A stretch of 64,000 bases of DNA from Schoenobius gigantellus. Taxonomy: Eukaryota > Arthropoda > Insecta > Lepidoptera > Crambidae. Position numbers and translations under genes: made by a program. Where the stretch lies: positions 36,541,318 through 36,605,317 of the forward strand of contig OZ012549.1 in assembly GCA_963935595.1 (NCBI GenBank), given 5' to 3'. The first letter of the stretch is position 1. Every line of letters begins with the position of its first letter. The notes beneath the pieces were generated by a model that was not told the origin of the DNA, did no database searches, and worked only from the letters and a program-made list of their open reading frames with translations. Below are positions 32,280-42,006 of this stretch, piece after piece.

Positions 32280-32660
32280 TATATAGAAGGTTCCGACTGT
32301 TACACTGTAACTATGAAAAACGCTGCTCAGTACTTCATCTTTTGCCACTTTATTTGCGAAGAAACATAGCACACATTTGTTTTCTTTTAAAAATAGCTCA
32401 AAGTAAAATTGACTGTCCGAATCTTCTTAGTAAAATAGAATTAAAAGTTCCTTCTCTGAATTTACGCCAAAGATATGCATTGCTTCATATACCATTCACT
32501 CGCGCTAATTATAGAACTAATAGTTTTTTAATAAGATCCTGTAAGTCTCTTAGTCAATTGTATCGCGATGATTGCCGCATTGATCTTTTCTATTGTAACG
32601 TGCATCAAATTAAAAAAAAAATTGCTGAAAGAAAGTACTCCAATTTGTTAATTAAACCGG
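32280..32660 (+). pseudogene. LINE ORF2 C-terminal fragment, second family
   Basis: The frame 32342-32665 (107 aa) has LKIAQSKIDCPNLLSKIELK and a histidine/proline-rich HIPFTRANYRTN, a pattern of the C-terminal domain of R1/Jockey-like LINEs. It ends where the TIR element at 32661 begins. 33361-33515, AT-rich and ending in AATAAAATAAAATAAA, is probably its 3' UTR on the other side of that insertion. Confidence 0.55.
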
Positions 32661-33358
32661 TATAAGTGACGGTGTCCCATCTGTTTCAACAGTAAGTTCA
32701 GACCATGATCCTGATTTGAAAACACTGAACTATACTTCCGAAAAATTCATAAATTTTCCGATTTTTTTTTATTTTCTTGTGAAATATAACTAAGTTAACG
32801 TTTACAAATCATATTCTGCCAAAAAACCACAATGTAACGTGCATCAAATTAAAAAAAATAGCTGAAAGAAAGTACTCCAATTTGTTAATTAAACCGGGTA
32901 TAAGTGACGGTGTCCCATCTGTTTAAACAGTGAGTTCAGACCAATGTTAATATTTGTTTACCGATGTTAATTTTTCCCGGAAAAGCTTATAAAGCGAAAA
33001 AAGGAGTTTTCGTTTTTAATTTTTATTAATGTTACGCAATATATGGCGCGTCGGCATCATTTTTGTTCCGGTCACACCGCCGGTGCGTTGACGCTCAATG
33101 ACCCAAACAGCTGATTCCGTGCGTAGTATGATGGAATTGGAAATGTTATACGATTTACATTGCGAAGTTTTTTTTTGTGTATTTATTGTGGTTTTTTGGC
33201 AGAATATGATTTGTAAACGTTAACTTAGTTATATTTCAAAAGAAAATTTTTAAAAAATAGGAAAATTTATGAATTTTTCGGGAGTATAGTTTAGTGTTTT
33301 CAAATCAGGGTCATGGTCTGAACTTACTGTTAAAAGAAATGGGACACCGTCACTTATA
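32661..33358. mobile_element. TIR element in a LINE tail, with a duplicated junction
   Basis: The left end TAAGTGACGGTGTCCCAT at 32663 matches the reverse complement of the right end (ATGGGACACCGTCACTTA, to about 33357). TA flanks both ends. The inverted match continues about 150 bases inward (TTCAGACCATG, AACTATACT, AACGTTTACAAATCATATTC, GCCAAAAAACCAC). At 32832-32943 the LINE tail plus the element end (TGTAACGTGCATCAAATT through GTTCAGACCA) is repeated, so the junction itself was copied into the element. Confidence 0.65.
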
Positions 33359-33360
33359 CC

Positions 33361-33515
33361 CTGTATAAAAATGTGTTAATTAATGTAATTAAACAAACAC
33401 ATCAATGACTTCTATATGTGGAAGTTTGTAATTGGCATTAAGATACTTAACTATTTACGTCAATTATTTTGTAAATAATGCTGTTAGCTTTCCAAAGATA
33501 ATAAAATAAAATAAA
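33361..33515 (+). other. Probable LINE 3' UTR resuming after the TIR element
   Basis: AT-rich sequence ending in AATAAAATAAAATAAA near 33500. The TA at 33359-33360 would be the second target copy of the inserted element. Inference from position. Confidence 0.4.
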
Positions 33516-33635
33516 AAATAATGAAGTGATCAAAAAATGGTCAAGTGTGTGTTTGACTTTTATTAAACTATATTTTGATTTTTATGTGGAGCTTAACTTT
33601 TATATTTACCTTCCCGGGGACATTATAGTTTATTC

Positions 33636-33690
33636 TACTTTTACTATTAATATACAGGTTGAAACCTGTACAGAAATAGTAAAAGTAGAC
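33636..33690. repeat. Interrupted inverted repeat
   Basis: CTACTTTTACTAT and TACAGGTT are mirrored by AACCTGTA and ATAGTAAAAGTAG, with five unpaired bases on each side. Stem-loop of unknown role. Confidence 0.6.
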
Positions 33691-33789
33691 GTTTTATTGC
33701 TTATAACCATCACAGAAACATTAAGAATACACATAGAGATATAGATTAGCAGAGAAAGACTAAGTAGGTACTAGAACGATTTGTGCTAT

Positions 33790-33990
33790 GCCGCTGGTAT
33801 CTCTATCTTACCCATCTATGCCGCCATGCAGCGGTGCCTGCATTGCTGTGTTCCGGTTTGAAAGGTATGACAGGCAGTGACGTTACTGGGTACTGTGACT
33901 TGACATCTTTTGTCACAAGTTGGCAACGTATATTAGCGACGTTGTTAGTCAACCACGCTGGCCCAGTGCCGGGTCCATAGCGCCACCGAC
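33790..33990 (+). repeat. Dispersed repeat B, copy 1
   Basis: It shares CTATCTTACCCATCTATGCC, TTGCTGTGTTCCGGTTTGAA and ACTTGACATCTTTTGTCACA with reversed copies at 45037-45290, 48150-48310 and the split copy 54690-55285. This family is frequent in Lepidoptera and is noncoding here. 33991-34126 shows nothing clear. Confidence 0.6.
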
Positions 33991-34126
33991 GACGCTAACT
34001 TTGTTGTAAAAAAACATACACATAACATCATTATGTTTGCGTGCTGCAGCAAGCAAGTCTGCGACGTTTATTTTATAGCGCTAATATTCAGCCGTGTATT
34101 ATGAAGTGTGACTTTTTTATTTATTA

Positions 34127-34350
34127 CTAGCTGACCGTATGCGACTTTGTTTGCATTATAACTAACTATTCCCGAAGGAAAACTTTTCCCGTCAGTTTTT
34201 TCTCATAGGAAAATTACCCTATGTCCTTCCCCTTGGTCTCGAACTATCCCTATACCAACTTTCATCAAAATCGACTCAGTAGTTTCGAAGCCTATTCAAT
34301 ACAAACAAACAAACAATCAAATCTTTCCTCTTTATAATATTAGTATAGAT
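34127..34350 (+). repeat. Dispersed CTAG...TAGTATAGAT repeat, copy 2
   Basis: It runs from CTAGCTGACC to TAGTATAGAT and is the closest relative of 14441-14650; both contain GAACTATCCCTATACCAACT. Confidence 0.7.
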
Positions 34351-35139
34351 TCATCAACGTTATTTTACACTGTTAAGATTCAAAAATGAGTTAATCTTAG
34401 ATGTAGCTAACACTTAAAGAACACAATATTCTAGTTAATACTTACATTGTTGGTTTTGTATAATATCTTGAATATAAGTAGGTATGATTAATATATTTTG
34501 TATAATCTCACTTTTTTATTTCAGTTTGGGTTTACAGAACGTACTTGCTAGGCGAATCAAAGAGAATATTCAGTCGATCATTATACTCATTTTGCATAGT
34601 CGTGCAATGGTTGAGTTTGCATCAAATACGATTTTTCGAAACGGAAAATACAGACACGGTAAAATATGCTTTTACCGTAGTAGAGAGGTGTTATTTTGTT
34701 CCGCGGGTTTCTAACTGAAACTCTTAAGAGGCTGAGTAACATGATTGAAAACGACCTTAAGACATGATTTGTACTGAAACTATATTTTTTTAAAGAAATT
34801 AGTAACTCATTTGAAGATATGAAACATCAATATTATCAAATTGAGTGTAACGAGTCAATTTCCTGAAAATCATTAAATAGCCTTTGCTAAATAGCTCGGA
34901 TTTTCTTCTGGAAGCTGTTTTTGATACGTGTCTTTGACATTTTTTTACCGCGAAATTTTGATTCAAATTTGTTTTGGGGACATGCGGATATTCTCAAAAA
35001 TATTTTCAAAAGTAACATATATTTTTTTTACTACGGTTTTGATAAAAAGTTTTAAGTGGGGCTCGATATTTTAAAAGGCCAGTTTTCTCAGTGTACTTTC
35101 CAGTTTTCGAACAATTTCAATGTACTATACTGACACAAA
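34351..35139. other. Unassigned; possible exon at 34504
   Basis: A strong acceptor-like CACTTTTTTATTTCAG ends at 34505 and is followed by about 180 bases of less AT-rich sequence, open in two frames (about 60 codons each). Neither frame matches a domain I know, and a donor (GAGGTGTTA near 34684) is weak. The rest is AT-rich with no feature. Confidence 0.2.
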
Positions 35140-35427
35140 TATTAAATATACAGTTCTAAAATTCAATTATGATATTATTGAACATTTTATCAAAACTTTC
35201 TTAAAGGCAGAAATATGATTAATAATATTTTACTCGATGAAAAAAAATCCAAAGATCACTCTGTTCAATATTTAAAAACGGCTGTGAATCAGAAAATAGA
35301 TGTGCATTTTTATTGTCTAGAAAATTGCAAGAAAGATTTATTTTGTACCCCAGTTTGCCAAAAATTGATTAAAACGTGTAAAAAGTTACGTTTTAGTTCG
35401 GTCACAAGTCACAACGCGTAAGCGGCA
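35140..35427 (+). repeat. Dispersed repeat A, copy 2 (left part)
   Basis: It is homologous to 16205-16500 (TATGATTAATAATATT, GATGTGCATTTTTATTG, AAAAAGTTACGTTTTAGTTC). It breaks at AAGCGGCA and resumes at 40779 with CATTAGAAATTATGCAATCA, so the TIR element 35428-40778 split one repeat copy. Confidence 0.75.
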
Positions 35428-36109
35428 CCGTAAAATGGGGTAAATAGAAAATGCGGGGTGAATAGAAAAAAATAAGGAAAGTTTTTTCAAGAACAATTAC
35501 TCGTTCACGGATATAGGAAAACTACTAAATTATTATATTTTTAATATAGTAACATTTTTTTTATATGGTAGCAACGCCGATTTGAAATGAAGTATGTCAA
35601 AAGTGATTTTAGTAACGTTTTTTAAAGCACCAGTTGAGCTGTGTGATTTTGAGGTCTACAAACTTTGGGTTTTTAACGAAAAATACGTTTCTTACGGTAT
35701 TGAAAACACTTTTAATCGATCTGTGGTTCCTCTGGGATAAATTTTGTGCAAAAGTAAGTACCATTTTTATAATAGTTTTTTATTATAAACGTAAATAATG
35801 AATTGTGCCATTTTTTTTGTATTTGAGGTTAATAGACACGGGGAAAAGGCGAATAGACACGTAGTATGGGGTCAATAGATACGGCATACGGGGCTAATAG
35901 AAACGGGAAGGGGTAAATAGAAACGAGAAAGGGGTCACTAGAAAAAATCCATTTAGGGTTGCCACGCATGTTTAGTTCTAGTATATTTAAATTTAACTTC
36001 CATACATTCACATCCCGGATCTAATTCGAAGCAAAGTAAGCACTTACATCGCTCAGGCGCCGAGCAAATTGTCTCAGTATGTTTCAACGTAAATAGTTAT
36101 TTTTTTTAC

Positions 36110-36203
36110 CTACTTAGAGTAATATCAGACAAGTGAGTGTAGTGTTCCTACTTAGTGCCCCAAGGGTCGTGGATTTGATCTTCGCCCAGGACAATCCTTT
36201 ATG
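36110..36203 (+). repeat. tRNA-like SINE head
   Basis: CAAGGGTCGTGGATTTGATC followed by TTCGCCCAGGACAA looks like a decayed pol III B box and its acceptor side as found in lepidopteran SINEs. It directly abuts the T-tract at 36204. Confidence 0.35.
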
Positions 36204-36394
36204 TTTTTTTTTTTTTTTTCATTTTATTCTCAACCATTTTTAGCACATTACATAATTCATGCAGTATCGCCAAACTGAGTACAGTTTATTGGCGAATATG
36301 ACGCTCTTAAACAAAAATTAATATTCTAGATTCTAGAGAAATCTATCTATGCTTACTATATAAAGCTCGATTTTAATATAATGTTAAATAATAA

Positions 36395-36885
36395 TTTTAA
36401 ACAAAAATGTAATATCAATTTCTTCCAAAAGTACAGCTTTTAATCGTTTTTTAAAAATTATTTTATTTTTATTGCTACAAATATCTGGATTTAACCGATT
36501 GAAAAATTTTGGAATCATATATTTACGAGTACGTTGGCCAAAATAATTATTGCTATTAATTTCTTCATATCTTTTCTGTGTTTTTTCTCTAAAATGACGT
36601 AAGTAAATTTTATCTTTTTTAATTTGTCATTGCCAAATTCGTCAATACACATAGAATATTGAACTTTTTCATGTACGGGTAATATTTTTAAGTAATATTT
36701 TTTTTATACAACAATTTATAATTTTTATTGCAACTCATTTTAGTTTTTTTGTCCACTAAGATGTTTTTAATTATTCTAGTCTGGATATTTTCAATTTTAT
36801 CAAGATATGTTTTAAAGGTACGCCCGTACGCATTTATACCATAACTTATTACTGATTCAAATAAGCAGTGATATAAGGTGTACAA
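36395..36885 (-). pseudogene. Frameshifted C terminus of LINE ORF2
   Basis: After the main frame ends near 36850 the protein continues in another frame (36885-36688, ESVISYGINAYGRTF) and again below it (KYMIPKFFNRLNPD, FKKRLKAVLLEEIDI, to about 36395). At least two indels break the C-terminal domain, so the element is probably inactive despite an intact endonuclease and RT core. Confidence 0.65.
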
Positions 36886-39290
36886 TATTTTTTACTTACA
36901 ACATTTTTTAAGCTTGTCAACTTAGCCATGATTGCTCGAAGTTTATTACAAACTATATTTATATGTGCATTCCAACTAAATTTAGTATCTATTGTTAAAC
37001 CCAGATATCTATATTGTTCTACAAATTGAATTTTTGAGCATGTACAAACTTTTCTTTGTTTATGTAAGCAGTCAAACGTGTGGCCTATAATATTTATACT
37101 TTCATTCGGCTCTCTCAGATAAGGTGACTTAATTAACATGCACTTCGTTTTTTCCATGTTAAGAATTATGCCATTATCATGGGACCACTTGATTATATTG
37201 ATGAAATCGGCTTGTATATTTCTTTCCACAGTTTTAATATCTTTATCCGCGTATATTATACATGTGTCGTCAGCGTACATATAAATTGAACAATTTTGAA
37301 TCACGTTACACATGCTGTTTACGTGCATAATATAGCCTACAGGTCCGTACACAGAGCCGGTTGGCACACCGTATATTACGTCAGCTTCCTCTCCGCTCCT
37401 TCCGCTGACCACAGTTGTCAGGATTCTATTACGCAAATAATTTTTGAACCATTCGATCACTGGACCACGAACGCCACATTCCTGCATGGCAATAACAAGC
37501 TGCTCGTGGTCCAGCGTGTCAAATGCTTTTTTAAAATCAATATATAAGGTAACAACATACTTTTTATTATTAAGATGCTCATTAACCTCGTCTGTGAACT
37601 GAGACAGAGCTGTCGAGGTGCTCCGCATTCGTCGGAAGCCATGCTGAGTATCCGATATTATGTTATTTTTTTCTAAATATTTACTTAACTGAGTCATCAT
37701 AACAATTTCCATTATTTTATTGACCACCGATAATATAGCGATAGGTCTGTAGTTTGAGTAGTCCAAATGACTACCTTGTTTATATATAGGTCGAATTATT
37801 GACTTTTTTAATCTATCCGGATACTCACCAGACATCACACAGGAGTTTACAAACTTTGCCAAAATAGGACTTATGTTTTTCTTTATGGCCTTTAGATCTT
37901 TAGCCCTTATACCGTCTATACCTGCAGCTTTTCGACAGCTTAATTTATCTATAATTTTCTCAATATCCTTATGGGTCACTTTTTGATACCGAAATGATAC
38001 ATCGCAGTCTTTCACGTAATCATTTCTCAATAAAAATTTTTCTTTACAGCTATGCTTAATTTTTTGAATTTCTAAAGTAAAAGTTTTGGCAAAGTTTGGA
38101 CACACTGTCTCAATGGAATTATTTTTACCCAGGTACTTGATTATTACATCATCGAGATTTGGTTTAACATTTCCCAGCCAGTTATTAATTGTAGCCCATA
38201 TTTTTCTCAAATCATTCTCACAATTCTTAAGTTCGTTTTCCTTATATTTTTGTTTAGCCATATATATACATTTATTTGTAACATTTCTGAATCTCGTATA
38301 ATCTAATTTATATATAATATTTTTCGGGCTAGCTTTACATTTACGAAACAGTTCATCCCTACGCAATAACATATTACGCAAGCTGCTAGTTACCCATGGT
38401 TGTGTTTTTCTTTTATTCGTAAACGATTTTTTAGTTGTTGATTCATTATATACTGTGTTAAAAATGTAATAAAGTCTATCATACATATGTTTAGGACAGT
38501 CAATATTGTACACTTCAGACCAATCAATATTTTCTAATTTCGTTTTAACTACATTATCATTAATTATTTGTACGTTACGTTTCGGAGTATCCGCTGCCGA
38601 CAGTGGCGCAGTAGATAGGCTCACACCTACCAGGTAGTGATCCGACACCTTACAGGCGAGCATGTGTGCGCGCACGGCGCGCATCTCGCCGGCCGCGCGC
38701 ACCCACACATGGTCAAGGCACGATTTCACTAGCTGGCCGTCGAGTATCTCCTCACGCGTGCATTCATTGATAACGCTCTCTAAAGCGCGGTCACACAGGC
38801 TGTTTTTGTAGTTTTCGGTAATATTATTATTTACTGAGGTATCGATATTTATGTCTCCTGCAATTACCATATTATCGGTACGGGGTATATTTCGCAATAT
38901 GTTGTCGAGTTCCTGTATAAAAGTATTTTTACTGTACCTCGGCGGTCTGTATATAGCAATGATATGAAGTGGATTTTTGTAATTCTTTATTTTCATATGT
39001 AGTAATTCGAATGCTTGACCTCTTGTCTTCAATTCTTCAATTTCTAGTCCTTTTTTGGAATACACTAACAGTCCACCGCCTCTTTTATTTTCTCTTGTAA
39101 GTGAATGTATATTATATCTGTCCAAGCTGTACATAAATATTTCATCCTTTTGAATATTAATTTCGCTCAGTATTATAATATCTATGAAGTCCATACAGGT
39201 ATCTATTATACATCTAAATTCATCAAAATTTTTTCTTATCGATCTTATATTTAGATGTATTATTTGGAATACTTCTTTCGCATCACTCAA
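36849..39290 (-). CDS. LINE ORF2: endonuclease and reverse transcriptase, 813 aa
   Basis: The N-terminal half is an exonuclease-endonuclease-phosphatase domain: HLNIRS at residues 12-17, SEIN at 42-45, YRPPR at 114-118, GDINID at 145-150 and SDHY at 216-219. The RT shows YRPIAILSVVNKIME at 514-528, YIDFKKAFD at 583-591 and YADDT at 672-676, so the catalytic aspartates are kept. The palm motif usually GVPQGS-LGP is GVPTGSVYGP here (641-650). The frame is open upstream to about 39380 with no ATG; residue 1 is a TTG codon, so the true start is uncertain. The protein would nick target DNA and copy LINE RNA. Confidence 0.88.
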   Translation of the reverse strand: MSDAKEVFQIIHLNIRSIRKNFDEFRCIIDTCMDFIDIIILSEINIQKDEIFMYSLDRYNIHSLTRENKRGGGLLVYSKKGLEIEELKTRGQAFELLHMKIKNYKNPLHIIAIYRPPRYSKNTFIQELDNILRNIPRTDNMVIAGDINIDTSVNNNITENYKNSLCDRALESVINECTREEILDGQLVKSCLDHVWVRAAGEMRAVRAHMLACKVSDHYLVGVSLSTAPLSAADTPKRNVQIINDNVVKTKLENIDWSEVYNIDCPKHMYDRLYYIFNTVYNESTTKKSFTNKRKTQPWVTSSLRNMLLRRDELFRKCKASPKNIIYKLDYTRFRNVTNKCIYMAKQKYKENELKNCENDLRKIWATINNWLGNVKPNLDDVIIKYLGKNNSIETVCPNFAKTFTLEIQKIKHSCKEKFLLRNDYVKDCDVSFRYQKVTHKDIEKIIDKLSCRKAAGIDGIRAKDLKAIKKNISPILAKFVNSCVMSGEYPDRLKKSIIRPIYKQGSHLDYSNYRPIAILSVVNKIMEIVMMTQLSKYLEKNNIISDTQHGFRRMRSTSTALSQFTDEVNEHLNNKKYVVTLYIDFKKAFDTLDHEQLVIAMQECGVRGPVIEWFKNYLRNRILTTVVSGRSGEEADVIYGVPTGSVYGPVGYIMHVNSMCNVIQNCSIYMYADDTCIIYADKDIKTVERNIQADFINIIKWSHDNGIILNMEKTKCMLIKSPYLREPNESINIIGHTFDCLHKQRKVCTCSKIQFVEQYRYLGLTIDTKFSWNAHINIVCNKLRAIMAKLTSLKNVVSKKYCTPYITAYLNQ

Positions 39291-39426
39291 ATAGGCAGTC
39301 CATGTATTCAGATCATCAAATTTTTTATATCTAATAGTATTTTCTTTGATTTGGTTTAGTAAATCGTCGAATGTTATATGTTAAAAATTCATGTTGTGTA
39401 TCCACGCCCGCCACTATAAGACGTTT

Positions 39427-40047
39427 TTATGTGTTTACATTTTGTATGTACAGTAGTTTTCCTATGTCTGAGTCCGATTTTATATTCTGTATTTTTGCTT
39501 CTTCATCTTTTTTCGCTAGGATTCTATTATTTTGAACCCAAACATATTTATATACATCTTTCAGACTACTTTTGGCATTCCAGAAAAGTTTACGCATCTG
39601 TTTAGTGAGGTTTTCGTTAATGTAGACATATTGTTCATTTTCAATCGAAAGTAGGTATTTATTGGTTAACTTTGATTTTCTTTGCTTAAGCCAGTCATTC
39701 TTAGCACTCATGGAGGTTAGCGTTACCACGATAGGGCGCGGTCGCGAGCGACCGTCTGCTCCCTTCGGTTTTTCTCGGCCTACCCTCTTTGCACTTTCTA
39801 TGTCTGTAGGATTTAAATTAATTTTTTCTGCAATTTTCAAAATAGTTTCTTTAGTATCTTCTTTTTCGAGTTGATAAAGGCCGACGATCTCGATTTCTTT
39901 CTCAACTTCTTTTATCTCTAATTGTGTAATTCTCTCTTCTAAGCTTTCGTTCACTTTTTGCAGGTGCAGATTTTTGTTTTCCAGTGCTAATATTTTCTTT
40001 TGGGCACTCTCCTTAAATTCGGACATTTCTTGGTATGTGATGAACAT
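39427..40047 (-). CDS. LINE ORF1, coiled coil plus FP25K-like domain
   Basis: A 206-residue protein. Residues about 8-66 are a heptad-rich coiled coil (EFKESAQKKILALENKN). Residues 70-130 contain the EIVGLYQLEKEDTKETILKI and RPIVVTL stretches, and the end has MRKLFWNAKSS, YKYVWVQNNRILAKK and SDSDI. That order matches the baculovirus FP25K-like domain found in ORF1 of many insect LINEs, which is thought to bind nucleic acid and form the RNP. There is no CCHC knuckle. ATG at 40045-40047. Confidence 0.75.
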   Translation of the reverse strand: MFITYQEMSEFKESAQKKILALENKNLHLQKVNESLEERITQLEIKEVEKEIEIVGLYQLEKEDTKETILKIAEKINLNPTDIESAKRVGREKPKGADGRSRPRPIVVTLTSMSAKNDWLKQRKSKLTNKYLLSIENEQYVYINENLTKQMRKLFWNAKSSLKDVYKYVWVQNNRILAKKDEEAKIQNIKSDSDIGKLLYIQNVNT

Positions 40048-40078
40048 TTCTGTTTGTTCTGTCTGGGTATTTATATTT

Positions 40079-40270
40079 ATCTATATATAAAAAATCTCAT
40101 GTCACAGGGTTTGTCCGAGATAAGCTCCAAAACAACTTAACCGATTTTCGTGTTTGGCTAATTGTCCAATTTAAAAGAAAGGATTACCTTTTACCTCGAT
40201 TATTGATTTTAATATTTATTATTGCGTTAAACTTTATTATGACAAAACGAGGATCGCGGGCACAGCTAGT
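40079..40270 (-). repeat. Dispersed repeat ending GGGCACAGCTAG, copy 3
   Basis: TATATATAAAAAATCTCATG to GCGGGCACAGCTAGT. It follows the LINE 5' end directly and belongs to the CTAG-ended class at 21332, 41773 and 60928. Confidence 0.55.
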
Positions 40271-40778
40271 TTATCTATATTAAAAATAACTTCGTTGGTA
40301 TAAATAACCGAAATCTCTAACAAAAGTGCTTAAGCTACGTACCATGGAATCGGATCAATGTTTGTGATGTTGTCTGACATTTCACTATATGTAACAAGCT
40401 TTTATTTAACTTGTTAATTTGAAGTTTATGTTATAAATCATTCATGAATGTACCTGTTTGTTCAAACAATGTGGTTTTGTTCCAGGTACATCATCAACAT
40501 GCCAAGAATCTATAAAGAAAATTTGCCAACCCTACACAATTTTTCTATTCACCTCTTATACCGTATTTAATCACCCCGGGTTCGAGGCGAATAGAAAATG
40601 CGTATATTTTTATAGTTTTTGCTAAAATAAGAAGGGAAACTTAGTTAAGTTTGCTTTTGACAGACTAAATAAACCTAGACTCATATGGTTATTATTATTC
40701 CCTAGCTGTAAGTAAATAAAAACATAGTTTAAATCTTATCTAAAGTTCAGAATTGTGTCTATTCACCCCATTTTACGG

Positions 40779-40856
40779 CATTAGAAATTATGCAATCATC
40801 AACTATATCACCTTGCAATAAAGCAGTCGCCCGTGCACCAGTAGATTTTAAGTCAA
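40779..40856 (+). repeat. Dispersed repeat A, copy 2 (right part)
   Basis: CATTAGAAATTATGCAATCA, then CCTTGCAATAAAGCAGTCGC, homologous to 16512-16590. Confidence 0.7.
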
Positions 40857-41066
40857 TTTTACATAGGAATGAAGACAATCAATTTGGTGACTGAATAATT
40901 TTACATAGTAATGAAGACAATCAATTTGGTGACTGAGTAATTTTACATAGTAATGAAGACAGTCAATTTGGTGACTGAGTAATTTTACATAGTAATGAAG
41001 ACAGTCAATTTGGTGACTGAGTAATTTTACATAGTAATGAAGACAGTCAATTTGGTGACTGAGTAA
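40857..41066. repeat. 42-bp minisatellite, five units
   Basis: Units start at 40857, 40899, 40941, 40983 and 41025 (TTTTACATAGTAATGAAGAC, then CAATTTGGTGACTGAGTAA). Divergence is a few bases, least in the last three. The unit is 14 codons long and so is open on the minus strand (40848-41141), which is a by-product of the period. Confidence 0.92.
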
Positions 41067-41318
41067 TTTCTTTACAAAAGTCAAATCAATAAGTGTGGGT
41101 TTCTGTTGCTTATCACAAATTGAAAAACTGAATTTAAACACGTTCTTTTACCAGCTCCGTGTTTTTCAGAGGAACACGATTAATAGCATCTTGACGACAA
41201 TAAAACATTCCGTTATCGTCAGCCATAAACAAAATCTTGAAGTTGAACCATACATACGTTAACTATTAAGGTTATGGGCAGCAGTAGACGACGCGGTCGT
41301 AACTCTCGGTTGGACTAG

Positions 41319-41354
41319 CCGTAAAGTCCTGTAGTAGCCTACAGGACTTTACGG
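41319..41354. repeat. Perfect 16-bp hairpin
   Basis: 41319-41334 pairs exactly with 41339-41354 around the loop TAGC (arm CCGTAAAGTCCTGTAG). It is not followed by a T-run, so a terminator is unlikely. Confidence 0.85.
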
Positions 41355-41772
41355 AACGAAGAGTGCTGCCTGTTCGGCTGACAAATATAACTGAACCACA
41401 AGCAACTAAAATATAAGTATTCTACCTAGACAAAATATTAAAAAGGAAATACTCACGACATGTCCATGACTTATGATTTGATGGTAATTTTCGTGACTTT
41501 TTTATCTTGTCGATTTTTTAACAAGTTTAGTTTTACAATGCGTTGTTTATATTATGCCAACAAATTCTCAAACTCAAATGTAGTAAAGTCCACCTTCATA
41601 GCCATGGAAAAATGAAACCTATCATTTACCCAAATATGGTACTTACCCACTTCACTTCGCTTTTTTAAACTATGGCAATTGGTCGCAATCACTATAACTG
41701 CCACTCTCAAATCACTCTAACTCTCAAGTTTTGGGTTCATTGCGGTAATACGAAGATTGTTTTATACAACAA

Positions 41773-42006
41773 CTAGCTGTGCCCGCGAACTACGTTTCGC
41801 CTTTATTTATTTTTTCCCGACATCTTCAACAAATATCGTTAATGTACACAGAAATAAATACAAAAACTTAACAAATTATATACTCAAACCTTCCTCGAGA
41901 ATCACGCTATCGATTGGTGAAAACCGCTTGAAAATCGGTGCAGTAGTTTTTGAGTTTATCGCGAACAGACAGACGCGGCGGGGGACTTTGTATAATATGT
42001 AAAGAT
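41773..42006 (+). repeat. Dispersed CTAGCTGTGCCCGCG repeat
   Basis: It begins CTAGCTGTGCCCGCGAACTA and contains GAAAATCGGTGCAGTAG and GCGAACAGACAGACGCGGCG, as in the 53561-53760 and 60928-61413 relatives. 41355-41772 shows no gene. Confidence 0.6.

Larger units (their letters stand above)
36204..40070 (-). mobile_element. Nearly full-length LINE, ORF1 plus ORF2
   Basis: Read on the minus strand: a short 5' leader (to about 40048), ORF1, a 47- to 136-base gap, ORF2 with a C-terminal frameshift, a 3' UTR and a poly(A) tract (T-run at 36204-36219). Total is about 3.9 kb. This two-ORF architecture, with an apurinic-type endonuclease in ORF2, belongs to the CR1/Jockey group. It lies inside the TIR element 35428-40778. 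Confidence 0.85.
35428..40778. mobile_element. TIR element with GGGGTnAATAGA subterminal motifs
   Basis: The ends are CCGTAAAATGGGGT and its inverted copy CCCCATTTTACGG. The repeat-A copy at 16.5 kb (AAGCGACATTAGAA) acts as the empty site; the target duplication could be CA or up to CGGCA because the terminal bases are ambiguous. Motifs of the type GGGGTnAATAGAnAC recur at 35454, 35827-35945 (about six) and near 40550-40600. About 4.1 kb of the interior is younger insertion: a SINE-like head, a LINE and a CTAG repeat. What remains of the element (about 1.2 kb) shows no transposase. Confidence 0.75.

Noticed and set aside
40857..41066. CRISPR-like array
   Set aside because: Tandem units without unique spacers, in a eukaryotic context; it is a minisatellite.
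40848..41141. 97-residue protein with a perfect 14-residue repeat
   Set aside because: It is the translation of the 42-bp minisatellite; any unit length divisible by three without a stop gives this.
41319..41354. Rho-independent terminator
   Set aside because: A eukaryotic window, and no T-run follows the stem.
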